A DNA stretch of 64,000 nt from Bettongia penicillata ogilbyi (taxonomy: Eukaryota > Chordata > Mammalia > Diprotodontia > Potoroidae). Made by a program: the position numbers and the translations under genes. The notes below the pieces were generated by a model that ran no database searches, was not told where the DNA came from, and saw only the letters and a program-made list of their open reading frames with translations. The stretch is taken from the NCBI GenBank assembly GCA_023548195.1, contig JAJHZJ010000061.1:7995374-8059373 (forward strand), read 5' to 3'. This document shows, piece by piece, positions 21,635 to 32,589 of the stretch. Positions within the stretch are counted from its first letter, which is position 1, and each line of letters begins with the position of its first letter.

Positions 21635-22495
21635 AATGACTGTCTTCTCTTCTTCCAGGGATCACTCTTCTGATAGCCACCACCACTGACTAGACAACTT
21701 AGGAATCCACCTGGACTCTTCACTATTTATCATCCCCCTACATCCAAGCTCTTGCCAAGGACAATCAATTTCACTTTTGCAACATCTCTAGAATATGCCC
21801 CCTTCTCTCTTCTAACAATGCCACCAATTTGATATAGACCCCCATCACCTCCTATCTGTACTCCAGCAATATCCTGCTGATGGGTCTGCCTGACTCAAAT
21901 CTCTCCCCCACTCCAGTGTGTCCTCCATTCAGCCTTCTAAGTGATTTTTTTTTCTAAAATAAAGGATTGACCATATCACCCTCCATAATCAATAAACAGC
22001 AATGGTATCAAATATAAAATCCCCTTTTTGACATTCAAAGCCCTTTACAACCTAGCCTCCTCCTACTTTTCCAGTCTTCTTATACCTTACTCCTCCAAAG
22101 CAGAATTGAAACAGCGCAAAGGAAACATAGGATGTGCAGATTTAGAGTATCCAACCCAAATGTTCATGTGGACTATCTTGTATTGTGTACACTCTGTGGT
22201 AGAGCATTCCAAGCTCATATTGATCTGATCAGCCACAGTCAACTGAAACTTGACTTTATCATAGTAACATCGTTTTGGAAGCCTTTCCTCACCCCTCTTA
22301 ATTCTAATGCCTTCCTTCTCTTTGCATTCTCCATTTATCTTCTACAGGAGCATGTTTGCATGTATTTGTTTGCTTGTTGTTTCCCCTATCAGATTGGGAG
22401 GTCCTTGAACCCAGGCATTTCTTTCGCCTCTTTTTCTAACCCAAGGACTTAGTGCCTGGTACACAGAAGGTGCTTGATAAATGTTTACTGATTAT
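21635..22495 (+). mobile_element. L2 LINE 3' region, sense, interrupted
   Basis: Sense L2 relic (CTCCACCACTGA-like coding blocks, CAAATCTCTCCCCCACTCC, GACATTCAAAGCCCTTTACA) up to about 22095, resuming at 22280 (AAGCCTTTCCTCACCCCTCT) to its terminus near 22495. The interrupting piece is an RTE-type 3' tail that occupies the place of roughly 170 bp expected of L2. Confidence 0.75.
22096..22279 (+). mobile_element. RTE-type LINE 3' tail or Mar1-like SINE
   Basis: 184 bp matching the 3' end of the RTE-like copies: AAAGCAGAATTGAAACAGCG through GTAGAGCATTCCAAGCTC, with a coding echo of the CX2C zinc-binding motif (CTLCGRAF). The copy stops after the ATCGTTTTGG block and lacks the terminal ACAACAACC. 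Confidence 0.75.
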
Positions 22496-22497
22496 CT

Positions 22498-22878
22498 CTC
22501 TGACTTTTTCTCTAACTGGATGAAGAATCTCTTACTGGGTGACTATTTCCCCTGTAAGATTCTATTAGCCTGTAGGAGAAGGGAAGGGAAAGAAATATCT
22601 TCATCTCCCTACTCCCTACCTTACCTCAGATGCCCTCTAATAGAATATAGGAATCACACCTCAACTATGTCCAGGACAGGTAAACCTAACCCTTTAAAGG
22701 CTCCCAGAGGCATAGCAAATCTTTGACTAACCAATGACAAAATATTCTTCCAGTTGTATCAGGTAAAGTTTTTTTACACTTCATAAAAAAGGCATAAGAT
22801 GTAGAAGAACACATTAGCTGCATCTTATTTCTACTCTCTGCCTTTATTTCCTGTTATTACATCACCTGAGCTGGGGAT
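22498..22878. other. Unassigned sequence
   Basis: No feature recognised. Confidence 0.4.
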
Positions 22879-22879
22879 G

Positions 22880-23035
22880 CTGGAAACCAGTTCTGTCCAA
22901 CAACATGTGCATCTTTTATCCTCCCAATAAAATGTGAGCTCCTTAAGGCAAGGACTGAATCTTGGTATACTTTGAACCTAATCCAGTGACTTAGGTGCTA
23001 CATAGAAGGTGCTCAATAAATCTTTGTTCAATTGA
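22880..23035 (+). mobile_element. L2 LINE 3' terminus, sense
   Basis: GTGAGCTCCTTAAGGCAAGG and AGAAGGTGCTCAATAAATC are the typical L2 end. Confidence 0.8.
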
Positions 23036-23224
23036 ATCTGACGTCAATTGTATATACTATAACCATATTATATTGATAGCTTTTTAATACTATGTGATAT
23101 AGTAATATACGGACATAGATATATTTTAAAAGACAAATATTTTCATTATTTTTAATATTAGAAGCCTAAATTAGAATTGACAAACTAAAATAGTATTGAA
23201 TATTTTATGCTCTGGAAATCATCT

Positions 23225-23540
23225 CTTTTCTAGTGTAGTGAAATTAGTATGGCATAAAGAGTCAGAAGACATTATTCAAGCCTTGGCTGTACTGTACGAC
23301 TCAACAAGTCATTTTACTTCTCTGGACTTCAGTTTCCCTATCTGTAAATAAGGTTGCAGTGACTAGAACTATAGCACTTGAAAGTCTAAAGGGGCCTTAA
23401 AGGGTCTGAACTCATTCATTTTACAGATAAAGGAAAAGAGGTTAAGAAATTTACCCAGTCATAGATAGCAATCAGGAATCAAACTAACATCTTGGGGGCC
23501 ATAATCTCAAGCTCTTTCCACCAACCTCCTCAAAAGGTTA
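23225..23540. mobile_element. Two MIR-type SINE relics, opposed
   Basis: A sense copy (23225-23365: CTGGACTTCAGTTTCCCTAT) abuts an antisense copy (23365-23540: CATTCATTTTACAGATAAAGG). Confidence 0.65.
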
Positions 23541-23544
23541 TTGT

Positions 23545-24640
23545 GAAGAAAGTGTTTTATAGAAACAGGAGCAACTTTTGTTGTTACATAATAGTGTCCC
23601 TATGAAGGTCCAACTACCTCTGCCAAAAAGATGAGCTATCATCTCAGGATGAAAACAGCTAGAGGATGGATTCTCTTTGAAGGGGCTTCTGGGGATGGCT
23701 CCTTTCTAGGTGATGCCTTTGGGAAGCAAAGCTCTCAACAGCTGGCTATCTCTGTAACTTTCTAAGAAAAGGCCATAATATGACCCTCTGAGGTAATCCA
23801 TCATAATATCTTATCTACAAAATTGATAATGTTCGAAAATAAGAATAATCTGGGGATTATCGTATGACCATGACAAGAAAATATTATCCACTAACTTGCT
23901 ATTAGTTACTGGTTTGGACTACTGTTTTCATGAAAAAATCAAAAGTCACAGTTCAGATTGGAATTTACTTGTTTCCCTTTACTTCTTCCCGATATCTTCC
24001 AAACAAAAATACTGAAAGACATCCATATATGACATATGGTCTACATCCAATTTTGTCCTTAGTCCTGGTAGTGGGAAAACTGATCGTACTTTTTTTTGGT
24101 AGATGCCTTTTATTACCAGAATTTCATCTGCAGCAAACAATTTGAAGCCATTCAGCTAGACCAGATCTTATTTCTCCAAAGGTTGGGCTCTCCGGAACAC
24201 ACAAATGACAGATACCTTTTAAGTTGCTAACATTTAAGAATTAACAACCTCCCAACAAAGGAATCAAGACAGCTTATTGTACGAAATAAGCAGTGGGTCA
24301 ATAGGCTACTTCTGACTATGTCTTTGATAAATTAGCACAGTCGACTGAGCATAATCTCGTCTCCTGATTAGCAACTCTAAAGGCTTACACGGAAGTGTGC
24401 TATAGTTGAGCCTCCTTTTATGATTTATCCAGAATCAGCTGAGCCTTTCTGCCATGTACTTATTCCTTAGATGGGATCTGCTCTCCCTGCCACCCAACCC
24501 CCCCACTCCAGGAGCTAAGTCCGCATGAAGGGGGTTGTGTGTGGAAATCTGCACCCCTGTACCTGGGTCCATGCATCTCTCACTGTATTTCAAAGTCAAA
24601 TGTGAATTATCTAGGGGATATTCTGTTATTTTACTTGTCC
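23545..24640. other. Unassigned sequence
   Basis: No repeat or convincing frame recognised over 1.1 kb. Confidence 0.45.
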
Positions 24641-24644
24641 TTTG

Positions 24645-24760
24645 GATAATGGAATCATGGAATTTTGAAGCTAAAAGAGATTCCAGCAAGCATTTAAAGT
24701 CACACAGCATCTTAATGGCAAAGCCAAAAAACTAGAATCCAGTTTTCTTAACTTGTTGTA
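24645..24760 (-). mobile_element. MIR-type SINE fragment, antisense
   Basis: GGAATCATGGAATTTTGAAGC, AAAGTCACACAGCATCTTAATG: diverged antisense SINE. Confidence 0.5.
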
Positions 24761-24938
24761 CCTTTTCAACATACTGCTTCTCAAAGAAAGCAACCAGGAT
24801 CATGAACCCTAGTGATCTATCTCTCTAAGACCTTTAAGAATAGAGACTTGTGTGTGGGTGACAGTCACCCCAACCTAAGCAGCCAGCAAAAAAATATTCC
24901 ATTGATTCATCTTTTTGTCATTTCTCTCTCCCCCTCCC

Positions 24939-25047
<109 letters not shown>

Positions 25048-25049
25048 AA

Positions 25050-26050
25050 ATGACCTACTTGGGTTTTTTTTTCTCCCAGTTAGAGAAAGGGTCCAAGATT
25101 CAGCATTTAATTATTATTCTACAGTATCATTACTTTCTTTTCTATTTCCATCCTTCTTCTTCCCCTTCACCCTCAGTTTTCTGTCTCCTTCTCTCATTAG
25201 TGGGCTCCACATAAGCTGGCTGTCTCTCTAATCCAGGGCATGCCATCCTACAACCTTGACACACACCAACAGGCTCTGAGAACCTTTGCCTCTTTCTGTT
25301 CACCATGAGGAGCTGCTGAGGCCCTCTTTTGTGCTATCTTGCAGCAACCTTAAAAGGCCACAGAGTGGCAGCATTTCAGAACATTCCTGTACCTAGGGCT
25401 GTAGCCTACATAAAACAGGCTGGCGTGCCTGTCTGTGGCTGACTGCACACCACTGGATTAATGGGCAAAGAGGTCCACAGGGATGCACAAGGCTAAGTAA
25501 TGAATAGGGTTTAGGGCTTATGGAGATGAGGAGTAAATAGAGATCTATATACTTAGATACAGCATGCCCCGGAAGCACAGAGCAAGAGACGCTGAGCTAA
25601 CTAAAGCCTCTGGAATCTGACAGCTGTTTTGGCTCTCTGGAAGGAGTCATCATGACCCCTCCACCCTCAGTGTTTTGATGTTTCAACCAGCCATGAGCCC
25701 TGATTCACCCCTAACCAAATAACAGCAATCCCCAGGAGCATTCTACATTTGCTGGACTGGGTAGTAATGGCCTTGATCCCCCTAAAGGCTTTGGTCTCTC
25801 CAGGATATTGGCTATTAGCAGGGCCGTTTAGAGAAGGAGAGTGGGGGAGAGGAATGGGGGGCCATCTGCTGATTACACCAGGCCTGAGGAATGGAAAAGA
25901 ATATTTAAAGGAGAACAGTCCAGCTATTTAGAAACCAAATAAAATATTTTGTAATCAAAATGGTATGCTTTAAGATCAAACTTGAGTGTCTGAATCATTT
26001 TCATAAGACAATTGCTAAATTCACGAATTATTTTTCAATCTTTTCTTCTC
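25050..26050. other. Unassigned sequence
   Basis: Nothing recognised; moderate GC content. The plus-strand frame at 25749-25931 shows no motif. Confidence 0.45.
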
Positions 26051-26054
26051 TCAA

Positions 26055-26185
26055 GTGTAGCCACCAATGGAACTATGTGGTCAAGTCCCTTCACCCTTCC
26101 GGGCCTCAGTTTCCTCATTAGTAAAATATGGGGGATGGGTTCAATGATCTCTAAGATCCTTTCTCACTTTAAATCTATGATCCCT
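26055..26185 (+). mobile_element. MIR-type SINE fragment
   Basis: GGGCCTCAGTTTCCTCATTAG, TCAATGATCTCTAAGATCC and the AATCTATGATCC end. Confidence 0.8.
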
Positions 26186-26284
26186 TTAAAAGGAATGCTC
26201 CCAGAACAGTCTCAGCTTTTACATAATGGTTGAGATCATGTGGAAAGCAAACCAAATGCTTTCACCACAAACAGGGCCAGCCCT

Positions 26285-26565
26285 AGCCAAATCATAGGAT
26301 CAGAGATTCATGAAGAAACCTCAGAGTCTATTGAGCCATTTTACAGATGAGGATATCAAGGCCCAAGGAAGTTATAGTATTATATGAGCATAGAACTAGA
26401 AAGGACTTTATAGACCATCTAGTCCAATGAGGAAACTGAGGCAAAGAGAGATTAAGGTTAAGTGATTTGTCCAAATCAAACAACTACAAATTATTTGAGG
26501 CAGGATTTGAACCTATATTTTCTTGACTCCACATCTACTACCTGAGTCACTATGCCATGTTGAAA
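26285..26565 (-). mobile_element. Two tandem MIR-type SINEs, antisense
   Basis: A short copy (26285-26375, CATTTTACAGATGAGGATATC) is followed by a nearly complete one (26380-26565: AACTAGAAAGGACTTTATAG, CAATGAGGAAACTGAGGCAA, GGCAGGATTTGAACC). Confidence 0.8.
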
Positions 26566-26619
26566 TTAGCCTTTAATTTCAGAACCTCCACTCCCTTCCA
26601 CTTCACCTCAATTTAGCCT

Positions 26620-27515
26620 TACCCCTCAACCTCTCTTCATGATTATGTCAAAATTTGGTTGCCCAGAGAAGTTCATCAACGTTGTACATCAATTTCATAA
26701 TGGCATGTTTGCCCGGGTTCTGGATAGTGGGCATTGCTCTCATACCTTCCCAGTCACCAAAGTAGTGAAACAGGGCTGTGTGCTTGCTCCCATGCTTTTT
26801 AGAATGTTGTTTTCAGCCAAGTTATCAAATGCTTTAAATGAGGATGAACATGGCATCAGAACTACCATACTGATGATAAGCTCTTCCATCTGAAAAGACT
26901 ACAAGCCAAGACCAAAGTGGAAGGAGTGTTGGTGCATGATTTTCTGTTTGCCGATGATTGTGCACTCAATGCAGCCTCTGAAGCTGAGATGCAACAAAAT
27001 ATGCACCAATTCTCTGCTGCCTGTGCTAATTTTGGCCTAATAATCAACACCAAGAAAACACAGGTGCCCCATCAGCCACCACCACACCATCCATACATGG
27101 AACCATTGGTTACAACAAATAGAGAAGTTTTGAATGTGTGGATAAGTTCACTTACCTTGGTAGTGTACTTTCTAGGGATGTACGCATTGAAAATGAGGTT
27201 GACACACACATTGCTAGAGCTAGCTCAGTGTTTAGGAGGCTCCAAAGAAAAGTTTGGGAGAGAAAAGGTATTAGACTGACTACCAAACTGAACATGGTAT
27301 GCCTATATCGGAAAAGGTGGTGTGCTCTATGAGCAAAGCAGAATTGAAACGGCACAAAGAAAACACAGGATGAGCAAATTTGGAATAGCCACCATAAATG
27401 TTCACACAGACTACCCATGCCCAATCTGTGGTAGAGCATTCCAAGCGTGTTGGTCTGATCAACCATAGTCAGACACATTGAAACTTCACTTTATCATGGT
27501 GATGTCGTTTTGGTC
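26620..27515 (+). mobile_element. RTE-like LINE, second copy, internally deleted
   Basis: A sense copy of the family at 3343-5165. It begins within the reverse transcriptase (KFGCPEKFIN at about 26648), passes the FADD motif at about 26944, and reaches the RLTTKLNMVCLY region near 27300. There it jumps to the terminal VLYEQSRIET block at about 27325, skipping roughly 0.5 kb kept in the first copy. It ends with the GTGATGTCGTTTTGG block near 27510. Confidence 0.8.
26639..27279 (+). pseudogene. LINE reverse transcriptase fragments
   Basis: Two frames, 26639-26893 and 26917-27279, carry successive parts of the reverse transcriptase. The first keeps the canonical KQGC motif that is altered to KQDC in the 4143-5063 copy. 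The second has FADDCALNAASEAEMQQ, holding the catalytic aspartate pair, then NTKKTQVPHQPP. The change of frame near 26870-26917 and a further shift near 27138 (KFTYLGSVLSRD is in a third frame, 27138-27332) show decay. No endonuclease domain is present. Confidence 0.85.
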
Positions 27516-27519
27516 CAAC

Positions 27520-27640
27520 CAACTAACCAGTAAATAAACATTTACTAAGCACCTACCATATGCCAAGTACCATGCTAAATATTGCAGATACAAACAGAGA
27601 CAAAAGACTCTACTGCCAAGGAGCTTACAATCCAAGGTGT
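27520..27640 (-). mobile_element. L2 3' end, antisense
   Basis: AAACATTTACTAAGCACCTA, CATATGCCAAGTACCATGC and AAGGAGCTTACAATCC. Confidence 0.8.
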
Positions 27641-28640
27641 ATCCACTGCTTTATAAACCTCTAGTCTGTCTTGGTTCAGTTCCCTCTCTGGACCTTCCTT
27701 TATTGCATTTTAGGTAGGAGTCCAGACAAAGTGAAACTGACTAAAAGAATCTCAGGTCTGAAAGCTGGAAAAGATTGTCTTTGGACAAGAAAAGGTCAAA
27801 GGACTGAACAGGAGGGAGAGCAGCCTGAGACTCAGGTTTCATTCTTGACACTAATCCATTGGTTTACTGAAGAAAGAATCATTGTCGTTGGCTCTCGGAT
27901 TCCTTATTGAGAAGATTAAATTGATTCCACATTATCAATAGAGCTACTGCCTTTGGCTATGCCACCAATACCTGAAACTCATTAAGTGGAGGTTGTCAAG
28001 GAGAGGGTATCTTATTCTCATTCAAAGGACCAGGAATCTTTAGTCACCATCCCCATCCAGTGCTAAATCTACACTGTATGTTGGGAATGCTTAGGATCCT
28101 ATCATGAAAGAACTAATTAGGGAAAGGACAAATGAAAGAGTAATGAAAAGCAATACAAGGTAATATGAGCTAAGTGCTACCTGAGTAATAAGAATACAAC
28201 CTTTGTCAAGACCAGGACGATTATTTCTGGAAAGGCAAGCATATAGAACAAAGGGTTGAGGTTTCTGCCTGGCTTCTTGCCTTTCCCTTCCCTTTTATTT
28301 GCATTTGAGAACCAAAGAATCTTGAGGGGATGAGAAAAACCACAGGACCTGAGACCCAAACAGGTCTTACCTGTCAATTTGTTGGAAAGTAGCCTCCAAA
28401 GATGATTTGGAAGGATTCAGGTTGGAAATCAACAGAAGTTAAAAGGAACTTTCCAACTTTAAGTCAGATAGAGGCTTAGGACCAAGGCAAAGCTCATGGT
28501 GAACAGGAGGAAGTAAACTTCAAAGGCAATTGAAATATCTGTGAGCTCCACATTGCCAACTGACCATTTTGTTTTCCAAAAGAGTATGGCCCCAAGACTC
28601 CTTATGGGGATAAATTAACTGAGATAACTAGTTAGGCACT
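27641..28640. other. Unassigned sequence
   Basis: No recognised feature; frames at 27671-27910 and 28177-28377 have no motif. Confidence 0.45.
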
Positions 28641-28644
28641 TAGG

Positions 28645-28893
28645 TTTGTTGTTGTTCAGTTATTTCAGATTTTTCATGACTTGCATTTGGGTTTTTGGGG
28701 CAGATACTAGAGTAATTTGCCATTTCCTTCCCCCACTCATTTTACAGAAGAGGAAGTAAGGCATACAGGCTTAAATAACTTGCCCAGAGTCACACAGCTA
28801 GGAAGTGTCTGAGGCCATATTTGAACTCAGGGAGAGGAGTCTTCCTGACTTCAGGCCTAGCATTCTACCCAAGAGCCACCTAATTGCCCAGGC
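28645..28893 (-). mobile_element. tRNA-headed CORE-SINE, antisense
   Basis: Marsupial SINE of the WALLSI/WSINE kind: CATTTGGGTTTTTGGGGCAG, TTTGCCATTTCCTTCCCCC, the AGAGTCACACAGCTAGGAAG block, and the tRNA-like head at 28860-28893. The head abuts the start of the satellite field. Confidence 0.8.
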
Positions 28894-29062
28894 ACTTACA
28901 GTACCTAAGTATAAGGTACATAAGTACCTGGGTAATTATGTTTTTAGGCAATGAATTAATTTAGGTATTTAGGTACATAGGTAATTAGGCAGACAGGTAT
29001 TTAAGTAATTTAGTCATTAGGCACTTGGGCACTTAGGTATTTAGTATTAGAATTAGGGTTAG
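28894..29062. repeat. Degenerate 8-bp satellite, block 1
   Basis: Loose tandem units of the form NNTAGGTA (for example TTTAGGTA TTTAGGTA CATAGGTA ATTAGGCA at 28960-28990). The end of the block contains ATTAGGGTTAGG. Confidence 0.8.
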
Positions 29063-29063
29063 G

Positions 29064-29335
29064 TTTAAATCTAGTTTGAACTGATTCAGACCAGTTTAAC
29101 TAGTTTTGAACAAGTTTAAACTGGATTGCAACAACTTGAACACATTTGGATTGAAACAAACTTAAACTAGACTGAATGAGTTTGAACCAGATGGAACCAG
29201 TTTGGATCAGGGTAAGCTGTTCTGGACTGATTCAAATAGGTTTAAACCAGTTCAGACAAGGCTGAAATGGTTTGAACCGGGTCTCACCAGAGTGAACCAG
29301 CTTGAAGACTTGACCAGTTTAAACTGGATGGATCA
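29064..29335. repeat. Degenerate 10-bp satellite (TTTGAACCAG-like)
   Basis: About 27 units with a 10-bp period, for example TTTGAACCAG ATGGAACCAG TTTGGATCAG at 29190-29219. Half-palindromes such as GTTTAAAC and CCAGTTTAAACTGG recur. It interrupts the 8-bp satellite. Confidence 0.85.
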
Positions 29336-29870
29336 CAGGTATTTACTAGGTAATTAGAGGCATAAGTACTTATACTTAGGTAACAAAGTAGTTTGGTACA
29401 TCTACTTAGGTAAATACCAGGATACCTACTAATTTTGGTACTTAGCAACTAGATATTCAGCCACTTAGGTTGGACACTTAGATAATTGGTTACTTTAGAT
29501 ACTTTAAACAAGTTTCGGAGATACTAAAGCATATACTAATTAGTTACTTTGGTCATTAGGTACTTAGGTAATTAGGCACACAGGTACTGAATTACTTACA
29601 AGTAAGTAATTGGTTAATTAGGTATTTAGTTAATTGATTCTTAGGTAATCCTGGCTAATTGGGTACTTAAGCACATAGATATTTAAGGACTTATTCACTT
29701 AAATGTTTCAGTGAACATAAATGCGTACTTACTTAATTAGTACTTAGGTGGACTTGGGTGGATAAGTAGGTACTTAGATATTTAAGGATATAGGCACTTA
29801 GATATTCAGGTATTTAGGTAATTAAGCATTTAGATTCTTAGGTATTTAGATATATTTATCTTTAAATCCT
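29336..29870. repeat. Degenerate 8-bp satellite, block 2
   Basis: Continuation of the NNTAGGTA array, with recurring ACTTAGGTA, GGTAATTAGG and TTAATTAGG. Identity between units is low, so the array is old. Confidence 0.8.
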
Positions 29871-29984
29871 GGAAACATTTCCAGAGACTTGAAAATTTAT
29901 GTAAGTCTATATATCATCCTCTGTATCATATGGCTTTAAAAAGTTATCAGTATAATAAGAACAGTTGATAATGATGCAATTCAA

Positions 29985-30058
29985 TTTAAATTCAGTTCAA
30001 TAAGCATTTATTAAGCATCAACTATGTATGCTATGTGCAAGTCACTGCACTGGGGCAC
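29985..30058 (-). mobile_element. L2 3' end, antisense, inside the satellite field
   Basis: TCAATAAGCATTTATTAAGC and CAAGTCACTGCACTGGGGC; flanks at 29871-29984 are unassigned. Confidence 0.7.
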
Positions 30059-30661
30059 TTTAGTACTTAGGTACTTAAGTAATTCAATATTTAGGTACTC
30101 TAGTGTATATGTGTTTATATATTTGTATACTTATATGTGCATAATAAATGGCTAATATAATAAATAAAATGTATTGCCTATGCAATAAGCATCAAGTATA
30201 ACAGGTATAATAATTAGCTTACCATCTCTGGGTAACAAGTCATTTATTGTACTTGTGTAATAAGCCACAGGTTATGTACATGTAATGCATTATTCACTTA
30301 AGTACTGAGGTGGATAGGTAATATGTGCTTAAGAACATTGGGACTCAGGTATATAGTCATCTAGGTACTTAAGTCATTGGGTGCTTCCTACTTGGTTAGG
30401 GACATAGATACTTAGGTAAATAGGTAATTAGAAATTTAAATAATCAGTTGATTAGGTATCTAACTACTTAGGGATATTGACACAACTATTTATATACCCA
30501 GATAATTGAATATTTAGTCATTTAAGTGGTAAGATAAGTAATCTTGGGTACTTAGATATGTAGATACTTAGTTACTTAAGTGCTCAGGGGCTTAGGTAGT
30601 AGTTAATTAGGTATTTAGGCAATGGTTTATTAGATACTTAAGTACACAGGCACATAGATTC
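30059..30661. repeat. Degenerate 8-bp satellite, block 3
   Basis: The same TTAGGTA-type units (TTAGGTACTTAAGT at 30068, TACTTAGGTAAATAGGTAATTAG at about 30409) become sparser, with an unrelated AT-rich stretch at about 30100-30290. It ends at an L1 fragment. Confidence 0.75.
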
Positions 30662-31180
30662 ATAAGCACCTCTTTTTATTGTGGCTAAGAACTGGGAACT
30701 AAGGAGATCCTCATCCATTTGGTAATGGTGGATTATAAATATATACATATGTATATGTGTATATCAGATTATAAATCCAGTGATGCTTACTAGTGCCATA
30801 AGAAATTTTTAAAGAAGTGGTTTCAGAGTATCTTGGAGACTGGAAAGACTTGTATGAACTGATGCAGAATGAAGTGAACACAATCGTAAGAACAATGTAT
30901 ACAACAGCAACATTCTAAAGACAAACATCTTTTGAAGACTTGAGAGCTTTAATCAATGTAATGACCAGTCATGATTCTGAAGACCCAGGATGAAAATGTT
31001 ACCCACTTTCTGACAGAGGTGATGGATGGATACAAGATGCAGAATGAAGCACATCTTTTTTATATGGCCTCCTATAAGGAAATTTGTTTTACTTGACTAA
31101 GTAGATTTCTTCTTTTCTGTGAGGGTAGGGACTTGAGAAGAGAAAATAAATATTTTTGATTGAAAACAATTTAAAAGAAA
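30662..31180 (+). mobile_element. L1-type 3' region, sense, diverged
   Basis: CTTTTTATTGTGGCTAAGAAC, TGGTAATGGTGGATTATAAA, GGAAAGACTTGTATGAACTG, ATGCAGAATGAAGTGAACAC; later part unlike the other L1 3' ends, so a different or older subfamily. Confidence 0.65.
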
Positions 31181-31720
31181 ATATAGTGCCGTTGATGTTA
31201 TTACTATTCATAATTCTGTTCAATTGCTAACTGTGATTGATATTTTATCTTTATAATAGGTACAGTAGAAAACACCACTTCACACAAGTAAGATGTTACA
31301 AGTGGCATACAGTCTTTTGTTTGATAAATCAGAGAACTTTTCATTTACTCATAGCCAAAATATACTAAGATTGTTTAGACACTTATTTAAATATATCGTA
31401 ACTGTTAACAATTCTGGTTCACACAGAATAAGATTAAATATGTCACATTGGTCCAAAGCAAATCATTTCCTTATCCATAAATATTTAGAAATATCTATAT
31501 CTTTAAAATAAAAGGAGAGTTGCTTCTGTAAACTATACAGTTGATTAGTAAGCATGCTTTTCCATTTTACTTAATTTGTAGGATTATATTTTTAATGAGG
31601 AAATACATCAAATGATTATTCTGAAAATTATTGTGCAAAGCTCTTTTTTTTATCTTTCTGAATCAGATGTGAATTCAGGGACCTTTTACTGATTTTGAGT
31701 ATGACTTTTAAAAAATATAC
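31181..31720. other. Unassigned AT-rich sequence
   Basis: No repeat recognised; the frame 31293-31511 has no motif. Confidence 0.45.
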
Positions 31721-32589
31721 ACAAACAGAACCAAGATGGTGGAGTAGAAGCCAGGATCCAGCTGAACTCTCTTAACATCCCCCTCCAAACAACCTTAAAA
31801 TAATGCCTCAAATCAAAATTTGTAGTGTCAGACCTGACAAAAGTTCAGAGGGAGGCATTTATCCAGCCTAAGACAATTTAGGAGGTCTGCAAGAGAGGTC
31901 TATAATAACATGGTGGGTGCAGGCCTGGAACATAACAGGAGCACCAGCTCTGGGTCTGGCAATAGCAGCAGCTTCAGGAGCTCCCAGTCCAGATACGGGA
32001 AGGGGGTCAGACAACTCATCAAAAATATATTACAGGGAACCCTTTTCTAGCACTTACTGGCAACTCTATAGCACATAAGCAGTTCTGGGTCACATTTCTA
32101 GGATGAAGAGGAGCAATTGCTTACAAGGGAGCAGGGAGGAGCCCTGGTCACAGTTTTAGAGTCAAGAGGAGTAATAGTATTTGTGGTTGCAGGGAAACAG
32201 GGACCCTTCCTGGGTAAAGACCAGAGCAAAGACTAAGAAAGCAATGACAACACCCCTCCCAGGATAACACTTGGAAGCACTGGAAACTTTCAGATCCCAA
32301 AAACTAGCCCTGAAAACAGTGGTACAAAAAAGATGGAAATTTAGGACAGGGCCTTTCCACACCTAGATGAGTAGAGTCCAACTTTAACATAAAATTTAAA
32401 GGGAAGAAATAGGCTAGGAAAATGAGTAAACAACAACCACAAAGAACTTGACCATAGAAAGGTACTATAGTGGCAGGGAAGACCAAGACATAAACTCAAA
32501 AGAAGACAACAATATAAAAATAGCTATAAGCAAAGCCCCAAAGTAAAAAAAAAATGAAAAACAAAACAAAAACACTAGTTGGACCTAGG

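Noticed and set aside
28894..30661. CRISPR-like or tandem regulatory array
   Set aside because: Unit lengths of 8 and 10 bp, degenerate units and no spacers exclude a CRISPR; this is a eukaryotic satellite.
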